NCBI GenBank assembly: GCA_037043015.1
Contig: CM073323.1
Location: 16,873,758-16,937,757, forward strand
Origin: Bryum argenteum
Lineage: Eukaryota > Streptophyta > Bryopsida > Bryales > Bryaceae
Direction of reading: 5' to 3'
DNA length: 64,000 nt
Shown here: positions 35,328 through 47,241 of the stretch, piece by piece
Numbering within the stretch: position 1 is the stretch's first letter
How the letters are laid out: each line of letters begins with the position of its first letter
Notes under the pieces: generated by a model
The model's input: the letters and a program-made list of their open reading frames with translations, nothing else
Database searches by the model: none
Told to the model about the DNA's origin: nothing
Program-made: the position numbers and the translations under genes

Positions 35328-38300
35328 ATGGGAATTGGGATTGGATGGCTCGCATTGGCGATCTGGGTGATGGCTGGATGGAAGACTCTTCATGCTTTCT
35401 CAGCGTACGATGACACTGATGTTGATGTGTCGTTGGCGTGGAATGTGTCCTACATCACGAAAGCGCCCTTGGGCAAACTCCAGCAGGTCAGCTCGATCAA
35501 GCTTTTCACTTACATTGACATAAGCTTTGAGCAAATTGATGAAAGCTGAGCATGCAGGTGATAGGAATCAACGGGGAGTTTCCGGGGCCAACCATATCAG
35601 CGAGAAGCAACGATGTGATAGTGGTGAACGTGTTCAATCGATTAGATGAGCCCTTGCTATTCACCTGGTTTGTTAATGCACCTTTTTTCTGCTCTTGTAT
35701 TCCATGCACTTGTTGATGGACTATCTAAGTGATTGGATTGTTTTGAAGGGCGGGATTGCGGCACCGCCACAACTCATGGCAAGATGGGGTGCTGGGGACG
35801 AACTGTGAGATTCCGCCACACTGGAACTGGACGTACAAGTTTCAGGTGAAAGATCAGGTGGGCAGTTTCTTCTACTTCCCCAGCACGCGCTTCCAGCGAG
35901 CTGCCGGTGGCTATGGCGCCATCCGCCTCCGCTCGCCCCGAGTGCTGCCGCCCTTCATTCAGCCCACTGTCGATGTCTCTGTGCTCATCGGCGATTGGTA
36001 CACCCAATCCCACAAGGTACCTGGACTGGTCTCCCTTCTCTCTCAGAATACCAGTCATTGGATTTGCATAAAGTGTCACTATTGTATGGCATTGTTGTCT
36101 TATCAGACAAAATTCCTATTTATTTGTCAAACATAATTTAGATCTACTCATAACTTATCCTTTTTTCCAGTTTTTACTGAGATCCTAAATCTCCAAGTGA
36201 GCATAATGGAAATGCCGCGAAAAGAAATATATTTTGGATGGTTGCATTCTACGGCCTTGACTTCTTAGAGAATCCTCCTCTCGCTGGGTTTATAGCTTGG
36301 CAACCCCCCACAAGGGAGCCATACCAGAGTATTCCAGATTTGATGAGATGTACATACGATACATTGAAGACGTCTTAGATGTACATCTCATCTAAATTGT
36401 GTTTAACAAATGAATAAGACTTTTGTCTGATAAGGCAACCTTGCTATACAAATATGGGAGAGTTTTGGCAAGATATGCTTGTATAAACACATGGTTGGTG
36501 GTGGCGTACAGGCGTTGCGAACCACTTTGGAGGAAGGAGAGCTTATCGGTCGTCCGGAAGGTGTCCTCATTAATGGTTATGGACCATATAATGGAATAGA
36601 CCCAACAGGATGTTGGGTCCTTCCTGTGGATCGTGGTTAGTACATTCTAATCTTTCAATAAGCTCTTCACTAAATTTGATAATTAGTGTTAGATACACTA
36701 ATTTACATAAACATGTTATAAGTTTTTACTGTTGTTCAATAACTTTACCCACTATATTGGCCAAGATGGGGGTCCTTATATAGTATCAGAATCAATGCTC
36801 TTGGTAAATTTTTTTAAACAAAAGTAAAAACTTATAGCATTTTCAAATCTTATAATAATCTAACACTAATTATCAAATTTAGTGTAGTAAAAGCAACAAT
36901 TACACTTCGTCATGTGGTTCTCAAAAAACCACATAGTTTGTATATTGATTCGGTTGAACCGGGTAAGGGCATGATATAGGTACCCTCCAATAATAGTGTG
37001 ATTTTTTAGACCTACTTTTTTGATAAAAAATAATATTGAAAAATGGTATTATAGGTGACATGGCTATAGGGTTAAAAAAGAAAATTATAGCACATATATG
37101 ATGAATTACACATAGGTCACATATAATGAGACACGTCTTAGTGGTACCCATATCATGCCCTTGCCCAACCCAACCCTTTTTTTACAGTTTGTGACATGCT
37201 ACTATAAACTATTCTAGGGTAATGTTTACCTTTGTGTATGTATGGTCAGGAAATACGTATCGTCTTCGGATCTCGAATGTGGGAGTGAAAACATCGTTGA
37301 ATTTCCGGATCGAGAGTCACAAGATGTTGCTCATAGAGACGGAGGGCTCATACACGCAACAGAAACTGTACGACAATCTGGATGTGCATGTAGGGCAGTC
37401 GTACTCCGTGCTTGTGAAGGCCGATCAATCGAGCAGCGATTATTTCATCATGGCGAGCCCCCGGTTTGAGAACGCGACCACGTTTTCCGAGTCCGCGGGC
37501 GTGGCTCTCATGCACTATAGTGACTCGCGGGGGCTCGCGTCCGGTCCTCATCCTCTTGGACCCGATCCTGATGATATCTGGTTCTCTCTTGCGCAAGCTC
37601 GATCCATCACGTACGTACGTTTACTATCCCCCCATCATGTTTTTTTTGGGGAGTTTTCATTATCTTCATTTATGACCGAATGTAATCAATGTAATCATGG
37701 CTTTACATAAAGTACTTTTACATTTGGAGGTGTTTGGGTGTAATTGGGTGTAATTTTTAACTTTAAGGTAGAGGAGCTAGAAATTGTTTGAATTTTGAGT
37801 TAGTAGGTGTGCTTGTGGAGGTTTGGTAATTACATGATTTTGGAACAATGTGTGAAGCTTGTGGCCGAGGTGGGTTGAATTGGAATGATTGTTCATGGAC
37901 TTTTGAAGTTAGAGATGTGAACCGTCCACCGCTACCTTGTTCACTATGAGAATGTTATACTCTCCAAGGCAAACCAAAATTTGTACCTCATGACAGTGGT
38001 GGGTTGTCAGATTTTGTACGCTCTATCTTATATTGTACGAGTGAAGTAAGGTAGAGTGCTCTAAAAGGGAGCGGTACCATTGATGGAGCTTTAGGCTTCT
38101 TCACCCATAGGTACATGATTGATAGTTTTGCAATCCAACAATCCCATGTACTCACAACAAACATAAAAGGGGTGATGTTTTTGGGGCACCACTTTAGGAA
38201 CACCTTTAAATACATTTTTAAAAATTCATAGCAGATTGTAGAAGAGTCCAAGAATGATGATTCCACTTTGCCCATGCTCAAGAATTTTGTATACATTGTT

Positions 38301-39014
38301 AGCTTCAATATAGATTTCCACTCTGATATCGAGTGCTCTACCTTAATACAATAAAAGCATGGTTGTCATATTGGATAAATCACTATTCATTTCATGTCCT
38401 ATAGGACAAGTTAATATTGATCAAATGTACCTTTTAATGACACCTGATGAATAGTTACTTGTCCTATAGGGCATGAAATGAATAGTGAATTGTCCATTAT
38501 GACAACCATGAATAAAAGACTTAAAAGTTACTGCTGCTACAAATTATATTTATGAGTAATGCATGTACCGGGTTGCAGATGGAACTTGACAACGGGAGCA
38601 GCGCGACTTCAACCCCAAGGATCATTCCATTACGGCAACATCACCCCCACGCAAACATTTCTCTTCAAAAACTCGGCACCCGTCATCGACGGGCATCAAC
38701 GATTCGCAATCAACAACGTATCGTTTGTGCCGACCACGACACCATTGAAGCTCGCGGACGCTTTTAACATCAGCTCGGGAGTATATACCCTCGACGGATG
38801 GCCATTGCTCTACTCTCCGCAAAATCCCATGCTCATGTTTGCGCCCACATTGGCAACCGCGGTCGTCTCCGGTCCGTACAAAGCCTTTGTGGAGATGGTG
38901 TTTGAGAATACCGAAACCACCTTGCAGAGTTGGCACCTTGATGGCTATGCTTTTTGGGTAGTCGGGTAAGCTTGTATCACTCAACACTTAAATTTACTCT
39001 CTTTCGACAAAATT

Positions 39015-39050
<36 letters not shown>

Positions 39051-40863
39051 AGAAGAAAAGAAAAGAAAAGAAAAGAAAAGAAAAGAAAAGAAGTACATAT
39101 AATTAATGATACCTTTTTTTGCATTGAATTTGATATCCTAGTGCATATAATAGAACCCAAGGATTCCTTCTTATATGTCTGATGTGGTTTTTAGGAATGG
39201 GAGGTAGACTAGTGTCCACCTTGAGAGGGGTTAGTAGTCCTACGTCATTGTTGTTATGTCTTGTGGGCATATCATCAAGGGTAGGTCAAACGGGCACTTT
39301 ATTCACGCCAACCCCACAAGGGGCTGGTGTTTGTTTTATTTTGTTTTTTGTTTTGTGTTTGTTTTTATTTATTTTTTATTTTTTAAAAGGTAGATTCTTG
39401 TAGGTGTACATGCAATTTGGATCGGAGATACTCAAAGATTGAGAAAATGTATAAAAGCTTATTGACGTTATATTTGAAGGGTTCATGGCTTAAGTGGAGG
39501 TAATATAGTCACCTTAATTAAAAAAATGGAAACATTGAAATTGCAGTATGGATCGTGGGCGTTGGAGTAATGCCAGTCGGAGCCAATACAACATGGTAGA
39601 TGCAGTTGCTCGGTGTACAACACAGGTACTCTATTATTGTTCTAATTTTGAAAAATAAAAAAAAAATAAAAAAAAAATAAAAAAAAATAAAAAATGGAAA
39701 TTAAGAAATATTTACTCCGATGGAAATTAAGGAATATTTACTCATATATAACTAAATCTGGACTCATTCAGGAATTCTTGACTGAGAGAGATTTTGGAAT
39801 TTTTGGTTTTGTGAAGTGATGAGTATGCTAATTGAGAATTAACATTGAAGGATTTGAGTATTATTATATTCTCGTGGAAATCCCCAAAAAGATTTTTTTA
39901 ATTTGCTTAAATTTATGTTCTCAAAGCTGTAGGAGAAGCCCCCGATGTGTTACTTTTAAACTGCTCCTAGTCCAAAAATGTTACAATGGAGCATTCGGAT
40001 TTAATTAGAAAAAAATTTAAAAAAATAAAAAAAATAAAAAAATAAAAAAATTATTGGTGATGTATGCATATATGATATATGCATTTTGTGTGTGTTCCAA
40101 CTATTATTCTCAAGGAATAACTTGTGGCAGGTGTTTCCTCGCTCGTGGACCGCTATAATGGTGATGTTGGACAACGAGGGTGTATGGAACTTACGAGCCG
40201 AGAATTTGCAACGACAATACTTAGGCCAAGAGTTGTACTTGCGGATTTTCAACCCCGAAATAGTAGCCAACAACAGCCCCTATGCCGAGACTCCCATCCC
40301 CGATAACGTCTTGTATTGTGGTTGGCTTGCCTATAAACAACAAGATCAGTGAGTTCCTTTTCTCAATTTGTACATGTATAAGAAGGAACATGTTTTTATG
40401 ATTATAGACATAGTCCTATTTTTTATAGCAACCGGTCCTAAATGTTTGAAATATGATTAATGGTCAAGGACCTTTGTGACTAATAAAAATTTGAATCATT
40501 AATTTAAGAATAGAATAATTAATGATAGTCATTTAGTACTGGTTTCTGAAAAAAATAGGACTATATCTATAATCATAAAAATGTGTTTTCCTTCTGGTAG
40601 AGCATTTGTTTACTCTAAGTTAGGTTCAAACATGCCTAAATATTGAGAAATTCACACCAAAGAATTTTGCCGCACTTGTAGAAGATACACTATGGCATAT
40701 CCTTTGAGTTACTAGTTTTACCAATAGTCAAAATCTTAAAGCTTGTTTTTTTGTTTGCAGGAACGTCGGATCACGTTTAATACCCAATCTCACTTTTTAT
40801 CTTAGTTTGTGTATTATGAAGATCATATATATTATATCAAGTGCAAGACATAAACCATGTTAG
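35328..40863 (+). CDS. SKU5/SKS family multicopper-oxidase-like protein, 602 aa
   Basis: Nine exons: 35328-35486, 35558-35667, 35749-36016, 36512-36635, 37250-37610, 38579-38965, 39547-39625, 40131-40348, 40761-40863. Residues 1-25 are a hydrophobic signal peptide. Three cupredoxin domains follow, with family landmarks NGEFPGPTISARSNDVIVV, NSWQDGVLGTNCEIPP and WNWTY, YRLRISNVG, SWHLDGYAFWVVG with DRGRWS, and DNEGVWNLRAENLQRQYLGQ. The type-1 copper ligands of true oxidases (HCH in domain 3) are replaced by the WNLRAEN segment, as in SKU5 relatives, which are cell-wall or GPI-anchored proteins affecting directional growth and mostly lack oxidase activity. After the usual end near PDNVLYCGW the last exon adds NLTFYLSLCIMKIIYI, a hydrophobic stretch that could be a GPI signal, though it ends in a basic SSARHKPC. 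Introns carry several mobile elements. Confidence 0.92.
36668..36888. mobile_element. Palindromic-end MITE, family A, copy 2 (in SKS intron 4)
   Basis: It begins CACTAAATTTGATAATTAGT and ends ACTAATTATCAAATTTAGTG (36884) plus TAGT. By eye it is the reverse complement of the element at 14489-14713 with only a handful of differences over about 220 bp, including the internal GGACCCCCATCTTGGCCAAT in opposite strand. Recent activity is implied. It sits 33 bp after the exon 4 donor without disturbing splice signals. Confidence 0.92.
38358..38510. mobile_element. hAT-like MITE, 153 bp, in SKS intron 5
   Basis: Left end CATGGTTGTCATATTGGA and right end TCCATTATGACAACCATG form inverted termini continuing inward (ACTATTCATTTCATGTCCTA pairs with the right half), about 55 bp arms in all. 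An exact 8-bp direct repeat AATAAAAG flanks it (38350-38357 and 38511-38518). An 8-bp target duplication with a CA-starting terminus fits the hAT superfamily. No coding capacity. Confidence 0.9.
39016..39091. repeat. Poly-A tract and AAAAG microsatellite in SKS intron 6
   Basis: About 33 consecutive A residues are followed by GAAGAAG and then about eight AAAAG units. Similar A/T-rich short repeats occur in the next intron at 39653-39692 (AAAAAAAAT) and 40008-40048 (AAAAAATAAA). They are length-unstable sequence and also prone to assembly error. Confidence 0.95.
40381..40595. mobile_element. Foldback MITE in last SKS intron, 215 bp
   Basis: The left arm AGAAGGAACATGTTTTTATG, ATTATAGACATAGTCCTATT pairs with the right arm AATAGGACTATATCTATAAT, CATAAAAATGTGTTTTCCTTCT (written in pieces), about 47 bp with few mismatches. 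The internal sequence is non-coding. No clear target duplication is visible. Confidence 0.85.
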
Positions 40864-41213
40864 TACCTTCATCATTAATACAATTTTCATAGTTCACGGT
40901 ATTGAAATAAGGTTTAAGTTGAATTTGATAAGGTATCCACTCTTTGGTTTATAGGACGAAAGTGATCCAACCAACTCATGGACCGTAAGGGCCAAATAAC
41001 CTCTTTATCTACATGGATGCTTTTACCTTTAAGTACTTCATACAAAAAGGACTCAAGCCTCTTAACTTTGCCCCTTGAGCTCCAAAGTTTTGTTTTGGTA
41101 GCCCAACAATCCACCATGCATTGTAGTTTGAGGACACTCTTGGTTTACAAATTCATCAACATTTGATTGACGACCATAAAAATACAGAAAATGTATTATT
41201 GTGCACTCTACCT
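40864..41213. other. 3' flank of the SKS gene
   Basis: AT-rich, no gene supported. Short frames at 40914-41117 and 40978-41166 overlap on opposite strands and show no family resemblance. Confidence 0.3.
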
Positions 41214-41743
41214 GAGCCTCTCTCATTCATTTGTTGGAGTCCACGACTCTAAGGGACTCATTGTGTGCCTCTCAAAACTCTACTTTCCGGCTCTAGTCAA
41301 CGATCCAAATTTTAATGGTGAAAATTTCTCATCTTGCAAGTGAGCCTCTCTCATTCATTTGTTGGGTCAAGTTCTTGTGGTGACTCTAAGGCACTCATTT
41401 TGTGCCTCAAGTTCTCAAAACTCTACTACCCCACTCTAGTCAATGATCCAAATTTGTGTGAACCTCAATTCCGTTAAAATGGCACTATGCCATGTGCCAT
41501 TTTGTCACACCAAATCTTACATATGCGCTCACAAGGAGTGGTGTATTCTGTAATATCACAAACTTTTTGATATTATCACTCCTTTATATACATTGTCACT
41601 CATTTTCCATAATATCACCATAAAATTCTGTTATATCACATGGTTTTTGAACTACAATTCTGGAAGTTGAGGTGTGCCATTTTAGCGGCATAACGCCATT
41701 TTAACGGAATTGGAGATTGTGGTAAAAAATTCTCATCTTGCAA
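41214..41743. repeat. 128-bp tandem duplication, second copy interrupted by a MITE
   Basis: Copy A (41214-41341) and copy B (from 41342) both start GAGCCTCTCTCATTCATTTG, continue through GACTCTAAGG, CTCAAAACTCTACT and ACTCTAGTCAAYGATCCAAA, and end with TTCTCATCTTGCAA. In copy B the ending is found only at 41727-41743, because a 247-bp element is inserted after GATCCAAATTTGTG. Copy A serves as a natural empty site. Confidence 0.85.
41466..41712. mobile_element. MITE with CAATTCCGTTAAAATGGC termini, 247 bp
   Basis: Perfect 18-bp inverted ends, CAATTCCGTTAAAATGGC at 41466-41483 and its complement at 41695-41712, continuing imperfectly for about 8 bp (ACTATGCC against GTTATGCC). It interrupts copy B of the tandem duplication. 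The interior contains repeated ATATCAC/AATATCAC words. The target duplication cannot be fixed by eye; TTGTG occurs near both sides. Confidence 0.9.
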
Positions 41744-42796
41744 ATTACAAACAATTTTTCAAATTTGTCAACTTAATTGTATTAGTGGAAGTGTTGTCTT
41801 TAAATATGTATGATTGGGAGTTTACTCTCTTTAGTTTCCTCACCAAATATTTCAGTTTTGTACAATTAGGTCTTGAGAGGCTTTTTAGTAACCGAAAAGA
41901 GCATGGGGATTTAAGGGTTAATTAATCTCATTGGAATTTCCCAAGCCTCTAAAAAGAACTTTCTTCAAAAACCCCATAATTGATGAATTGAGAAAATTTA
42001 ATTTTCAAGATTGTGAAACTAAGCAAGTAAAATATTAAGCATAGAACTTGTTAGAGGTACAGTAAAGCTCATTCATAAAAATGCTTGTTCCCATAACAAA
42101 TGCATGCAAGACAATTATCACACCTATACTAGAAGGAGATATAAAGAGCATTTCACCCTCACAAATGACACTTGCAAATTTATATTCCAATTCAAATAGC
42201 CTTACAATGATAAAGATTGCCAAGAGAATTATAATTGAACACTAAATCATTTTTCCAAAAAATAAAATTGAAATCTAACGGTGACTCAAGGACATATAGC
42301 TCCTCAAGAATCATCCATTTTTTTTAATTTTTTTTTTTTTTTCAAAAACATCATTGCATTTCAGTACCAATTGTATTTGGATTGAAGAGCTTTCAACTAG
42401 AAAGATGCCACATTTAACTAAATCTCAACTATCCACTTTTGTGAAATGATTTTGATACAAATTGATTTTTTTTTTTTTCAGAGGATCCAAATGTCTTTAG
42501 ATTCTCGTCATATCTCCCCAATCACATTCTAGTTTTCATGAAGTGTCTTGTCACAGAGCCAATGGGGATCCCCAATCAAGGAATTCTGGACTCCCCATAC
42601 TCTAGAACTCCTTAAATACGTCAAATTTAAGATGTAGACATTCATTTCAAAATCATACTAATGTAGAAAAATCATGAAAAACTAAATTCATGAATAGTCA
42701 TTCACATAGTTTGCTTGCAAGGGTAGGTTGAACATGCGTTACATTTGATAATGGAATACGAGGAAGCTTGCCAAAATTAGATGCTAATAGTTCATA

Positions 42797-42951
42797 CTCC
42801 CTACGTCCCATTTTTATTGTCCAATAGGTTCTTTCAAATTCACCTCATACTCCCTACGTCCCATTTTTATTGTCCAATAGGTTCTTTCAAATTCACCTCC
42901 CAAGATAGACTTGAGAGAACCTACTGGACAATTATAATGGGACAGAGGGAG
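42797..42951. mobile_element. Stowaway MITE (102 bp) with adjacent partial duplicate
   Basis: The complete element is 42850-42951, CTCCCTACGTCCCATTTTTA at the left and the complement of CTCCCTCTGTCCCATTATAA at the right, flanked by TA on both sides (42848-42849 and 42952-42953), the hallmark of Stowaway (Tc1/mariner-related) elements. Directly before it, 42797-42849 is a 53-bp exact-looking direct duplicate of its left half. No coding capacity. Confidence 0.92.
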
Positions 42952-43219
42952 TACTTCACTGTGTGGGTCAGGACTTTTACTGTACAAACTGGGTCTGAAC
43001 TTCTTCTGTACAAACTAGACTTTGATTTGGACCAAACCCAAGTAATTTTGTGGAAAATAGAGTTCAAGTGGAAAATTTATGTTTGTTCTACATTTTTGGG
43101 TTTTTTTGCTACAAAAATTAGGATTGTGAGAGGATGAAACATCTCGGAATGCTATAGCAACCCTATCTTTTAGAAGCCAAGAGAAGAATTGTTGCTAACA
43201 GTATAGGAACCCTGTGTAT

Positions 43220-43313
43220 TACTCAAATCTACCACAAGGTAGATTTGGTACTCAAGTCTACCACAAGGTAGATTTGGGAGAACCTACTGGACAATCACAA
43301 TGGAGAGAGGGAG
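43220..43313. mobile_element. Stowaway-derived right end with 29-bp duplication
   Basis: AGAACCTACTGGACAATCAC and a final GAGGGAG followed by TA (43314-43315) match the right half of the Stowaway element at 42850. To its left, TACTCAARTCTACCACAAGG and TAGATTTGG occur twice with a period of 29 bp (43220 and 43249), each unit itself palindromic. Confidence 0.8.
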
Positions 43314-43315
43314 TA

Positions 43316-44297
43316 CAAACCAAGACAGTCCTGGATCCGGATGCTTTCGCATACATACACTTTCTGGTGCTCTTACCAATGCGACCAATAACATTTCATA
43401 ACTCTCGCGAATAGCAAACATGTTGCGTGAACTTAAGGGTAGAGTTGTTGCCAAATGTAGACGTACAAGATGTGAAAGTTTGATACTTCTATCTCTCCGA
43501 TATTTTCCAAAAACTGGATAGGCTGCCTTCACCCTTCCCGTGCAAACGATTAGGCGGGTTTTTATCGACCTCTCCAAAAACACGGTTCCTCTTTATTATC
43601 GTGCATAGCAACAGTTTAAAATCTCTTACTCTCAAAAAGTTCTTCGCATTGATTGTAAGCAATCGAGGGCATCTAAGCAGCACCAAAATTCTCAGCAAAT
43701 CCAACTATACTGCACTTCACTAGAAATTGAAGCAAGCTTGATTTGAAGTGTTCGGTTTTGAATACGGCACCAAAAGTAGTTACGAACTCTCTTCGCTTTG
43801 CCTGATATTCCTTCGAGGTAACACAAACAGGACACGAGCTCTCATTGTTTAGGAGAGCGCATCCATTGTCTAATGACAGATAATGTGGGTGGCAAAAACC
43901 AGTTCAGTTCATGAGCCTGCAGAGTCAGTCTCCAACCATGGTGCAGTCGTCAGGCTTCATGACTGCACAGACGGAGAAACACCCACTAGTATCTGATCAT
44001 GGACATTACACAAACGTCGAATCTAAACATTTGGCCAGATAGTACAAATAGCAGCAGGCTGTATCCAGATCGATCCATGTAACTCGATACTTAAGGAGGA
44101 TCATTTAGTACAGGAGAAGGAGGAAATCAAACTGGGCTTGTAAAATCTAGAAGACAATGAAGATGAAGAAAAATTATCCCTACACCACCAGGTAAAAGAG
44201 GAGAGGATAAATGATGACCAGATGATAACCAAATGTACAAAGGGAAACAAACCGCTGTGTGCTGAACAACCATATATGATGATATAGCCCCGGCACA
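43316..44297. other. Spacer and 3' UTR of the WDR26-like gene
   Basis: No gene is visible. From about 43900 on the sequence probably corresponds to the 3' UTR of the minus-strand WDR26-like gene. The frames at 43284-43583 and 43489-43704 (minus) have no recognisable domain. Confidence 0.3.
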
Positions 44298-47241
44298 CTA
44301 ATCTGTATCAGAATGAAAGGGCCTCAGATTTTCTAAAAGGTCTCTTGTCCCACCATTTACTAGATGATCAATGCCATTGGACGAGCCTGCTGTCTCTTCT
44401 TCGTCGTGCTGCTTCTTGACCACCACCGGTCTGTTACTCAAACCCCATATCCGGATAGTGTGATCGTCGCTGGCCGATGCAAACATATGAGGGTTCACAG
44501 GGTTCCAGCTTACGCTATTTACAGTGCCTGAATGGCCGGGCAGCACATCCAGCAGCTCACCGTTCCACCTGTGCCAAATGTAAACCTGCACAACCACTTC
44601 TTCTCAGCATTTACTTTCCCAGAAACAGTAAGAGACTGCACTCAAGATTCTCGTAAACGTGAGTGTAGGTAGCTAGGGGCGAACCTGGGAATCTTCACTA
44701 CCACTCACGATAAACGCATAATCAGTTCCTCCGAAGCAGGACCGAATCACATATCGCCCTTGTCGATGACCTCTGTATTTCTTAGGAAGCTCTTTCGTGG
44801 CCGAGATGTCCCACAGATGTATCTCCTGACTCACCAGGTTTACCAGCAGATATCTTCCGTTCTTACTGACTGAAAGGGATGTGATCGGCTTCTCCTCCTC
44901 TATAACACGCTCTGTCTTTTCTTCCAAGTTGTAGATGCGGATATTCTTATGGTCACAAATACTCACCTGCCAGGTATCACGAATAAAAAGTAAGAATATG
45001 CTGTGCAAGATCTTCAGGATGCTTTCTACATCACCGATGCCTACACTAACGAGTCCTCCAGGGACAGGACGGTTATATCCTTTGAAAAGGTTCAGTCCTA
45101 AAGAATGTGATGAAGCACTCACATTTACAGCAAATCAGCTCGGAGGCTGAACGACTGTGAGATTATTGAATATTACCGACTAGATTACTACCAAATGGAG
45201 ACCATCTTCGCATTAACTTAAAGCATGAAAATCAGGCCAACAGTGCCGAATCAGCTGTTGAGAATATTATCTTGGATTTGTATATTTGCGCATTGCAGAC
45301 TCAAGAACTTAATGGGAGAAATTCTTTACCATATGGCTACCGTCAGTTGTAATTGCCAAATCATTGATACGAGGCATCCGCGCACCCTTCCAAGCCTCCA
45401 ACTCGTGGCCCTGAACGAACGTTGAACACGAAGTCACGTTAATATGAGAAACCGATTTGAGGTGAAGACAAGGAGGGGCATGACGATAACTCTTTGTTGT
45501 AATGAAGACGAACATTGGGTCTACAATTCGCTTCGAACTGTTCATACAAGATATCCAACTAAAAGCCGCATATTCTAAACATTGAACACGAAATTGTTAT
45601 GCTTTAACAATTGATAAGGACAGTACTCAAGGATTTAGTTAATACGGAAGTGAATCCCAGTTCTATATCAAACCCGGAATCTCCATACCTCAAGATCCCA
45701 CATGTAGATGCACTTGTCACCTCCACCAGAAACAAAACGTTGACCATCTGGGAACCATGCACAAGATGTGAAGCAGCTATTCGGTTTATCGTAAGTGTAT
45801 TTGCATTGCCCTGAAGTTGTGTCCCAAAGCTTCACGACTTCCTCATTACCACAAGTCAGCAGCATCGTGTCATCAGGACTCCAGGCAACAAAAGAAACAG
45901 GCTTCGAGTGACCAGTGAACCGGAACTTCACTTTCAGTGAGTCATCTTCTACTACCTGCGATCGATAAAATTGCAGAGCAAGATTACTTACGGTGTACTT
46001 CTGAATCTACACCACTTGGTGTCGGATGAATGATTACGTAACGGAAGAAGAATATACTACACGCTTCGCATACAGACCAAACAGATTCCGAATGAAGTGA
46101 CCAACAAACCTCCCAAATTATGGCTGTGCAGTCTTTAGATGAGGATGCGAGGTAACGACCGTCATGGGAAAATTGCAAAAACCAGACCTCATCGTCATGC
46201 ACTTCTAAAACCTGCGCAAGATAATCAACCATGATCTCAGAAATCAACATTTTCATACACAAATAACTCTTACACAAGATGCCAATCCAGAAAATGTCTA
46301 CAATACCTTCCAAGATTACATAAAAAAAATGATCATTGTCCCAATTACAAAGAAGTCCTGTCCACTACATAGACTGAGTAAAAGAAGATCATAGCTATTG
46401 GTGTATAAGCCTGTCAGTAATTAAGTCATTCAGACATTAAGTCTAGTACCTGCAGAGTCTGAGTTGGAATTTGGTCTCGGCTACAGCGATGGTCTGCATA
46501 GAGAGACAAGACATGATCGAGTGTATTATGGTAAACACATGCTTCTCGCTGCACTTGAAGTGCAACCTCAACAAGATGCTCCAATCGCTTCTCAGGTACC
46601 ATGATTGAAGGAGGAAGCAACTGCTGCAACTCTTCTAGCAAGCTCTGACGCGATTCTTGCCCAGCGCCCTTCCACTGAGCCTTCGTAAGCAGATCCTCCG
46701 GAGAACATACTATGAAGCTGGCCAGCTGATGCACTTTAGGAGTGCTGACTCCTAGTGGTGATATTTCTGAGCGCAGAGTTTCTAGAGCTGCAGTTGTGTT
46801 ACTAACCTCCAGGGACTCCAAAAACTTCTGTTGCAATATAAGAAACGAGGCAGACTTGAGGGTTGGCTCTTCAAGGACGCCAATTTTGGATAATGTGGCG
46901 ACGCATTCATCCCAGCGACCTGCCAAGATGTCCTCACGGAACTTCTGCACAGCTGGCGACTGAAGTCGAATTCCTGATTCTTCTTCTAAAGCTGCACCTG
47001 CCTGCTTGTAGCCGAGGGAGAAGAGAGCTTGCTCTATAATCCTGACAAACTCCACTTTCCGTATTTGCCCATGAGACCCCACCGTTTCGCCATCATTAGA
47101 AGGAATACTTCTGGCCATTAGGGCGGCGGACCCCGTGGCTACCACACCAGTCCGGGACCCCTCCAGGGGAGTTCTATGACTAGATTTTGACAGCTTCTGT
47201 CGCTTGAAGGGGGGTTGCCCAACGTCGCTATCTCCTCCCAT
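44298..47241 (-). CDS. WDR26: WDR26-type protein (LisH, CTLH, seven WD40 repeats), 603 aa
   Basis: Six coding exons on the minus strand: 47241-46450, 46211-46110, 45955-45689, 45410-45330, 44966-44685, 44585-44298, all joining at phase 0. Near the N-terminus PFKRQKLSK (11-19) is a probable nuclear localisation signal. LisH spans about 61-92 ([20 protein letters not shown]). CTLH spans about 98-155, starting [19 protein letters not shown]. Seven WD repeats follow from about 265 to 563, ending YMWDLEG, HLWDISA and IRIWGLS. Proteins of this type are scaffold subunits of the CTLH/GID E3 ubiquitin ligase, and the plant WDR26 proteins have been linked to hormone and stress responses; the substrate cannot be read here. 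The tail after WD7 is acidic and ends HSDTD. Its length is very close to the Arabidopsis homologue. Confidence 0.96.
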
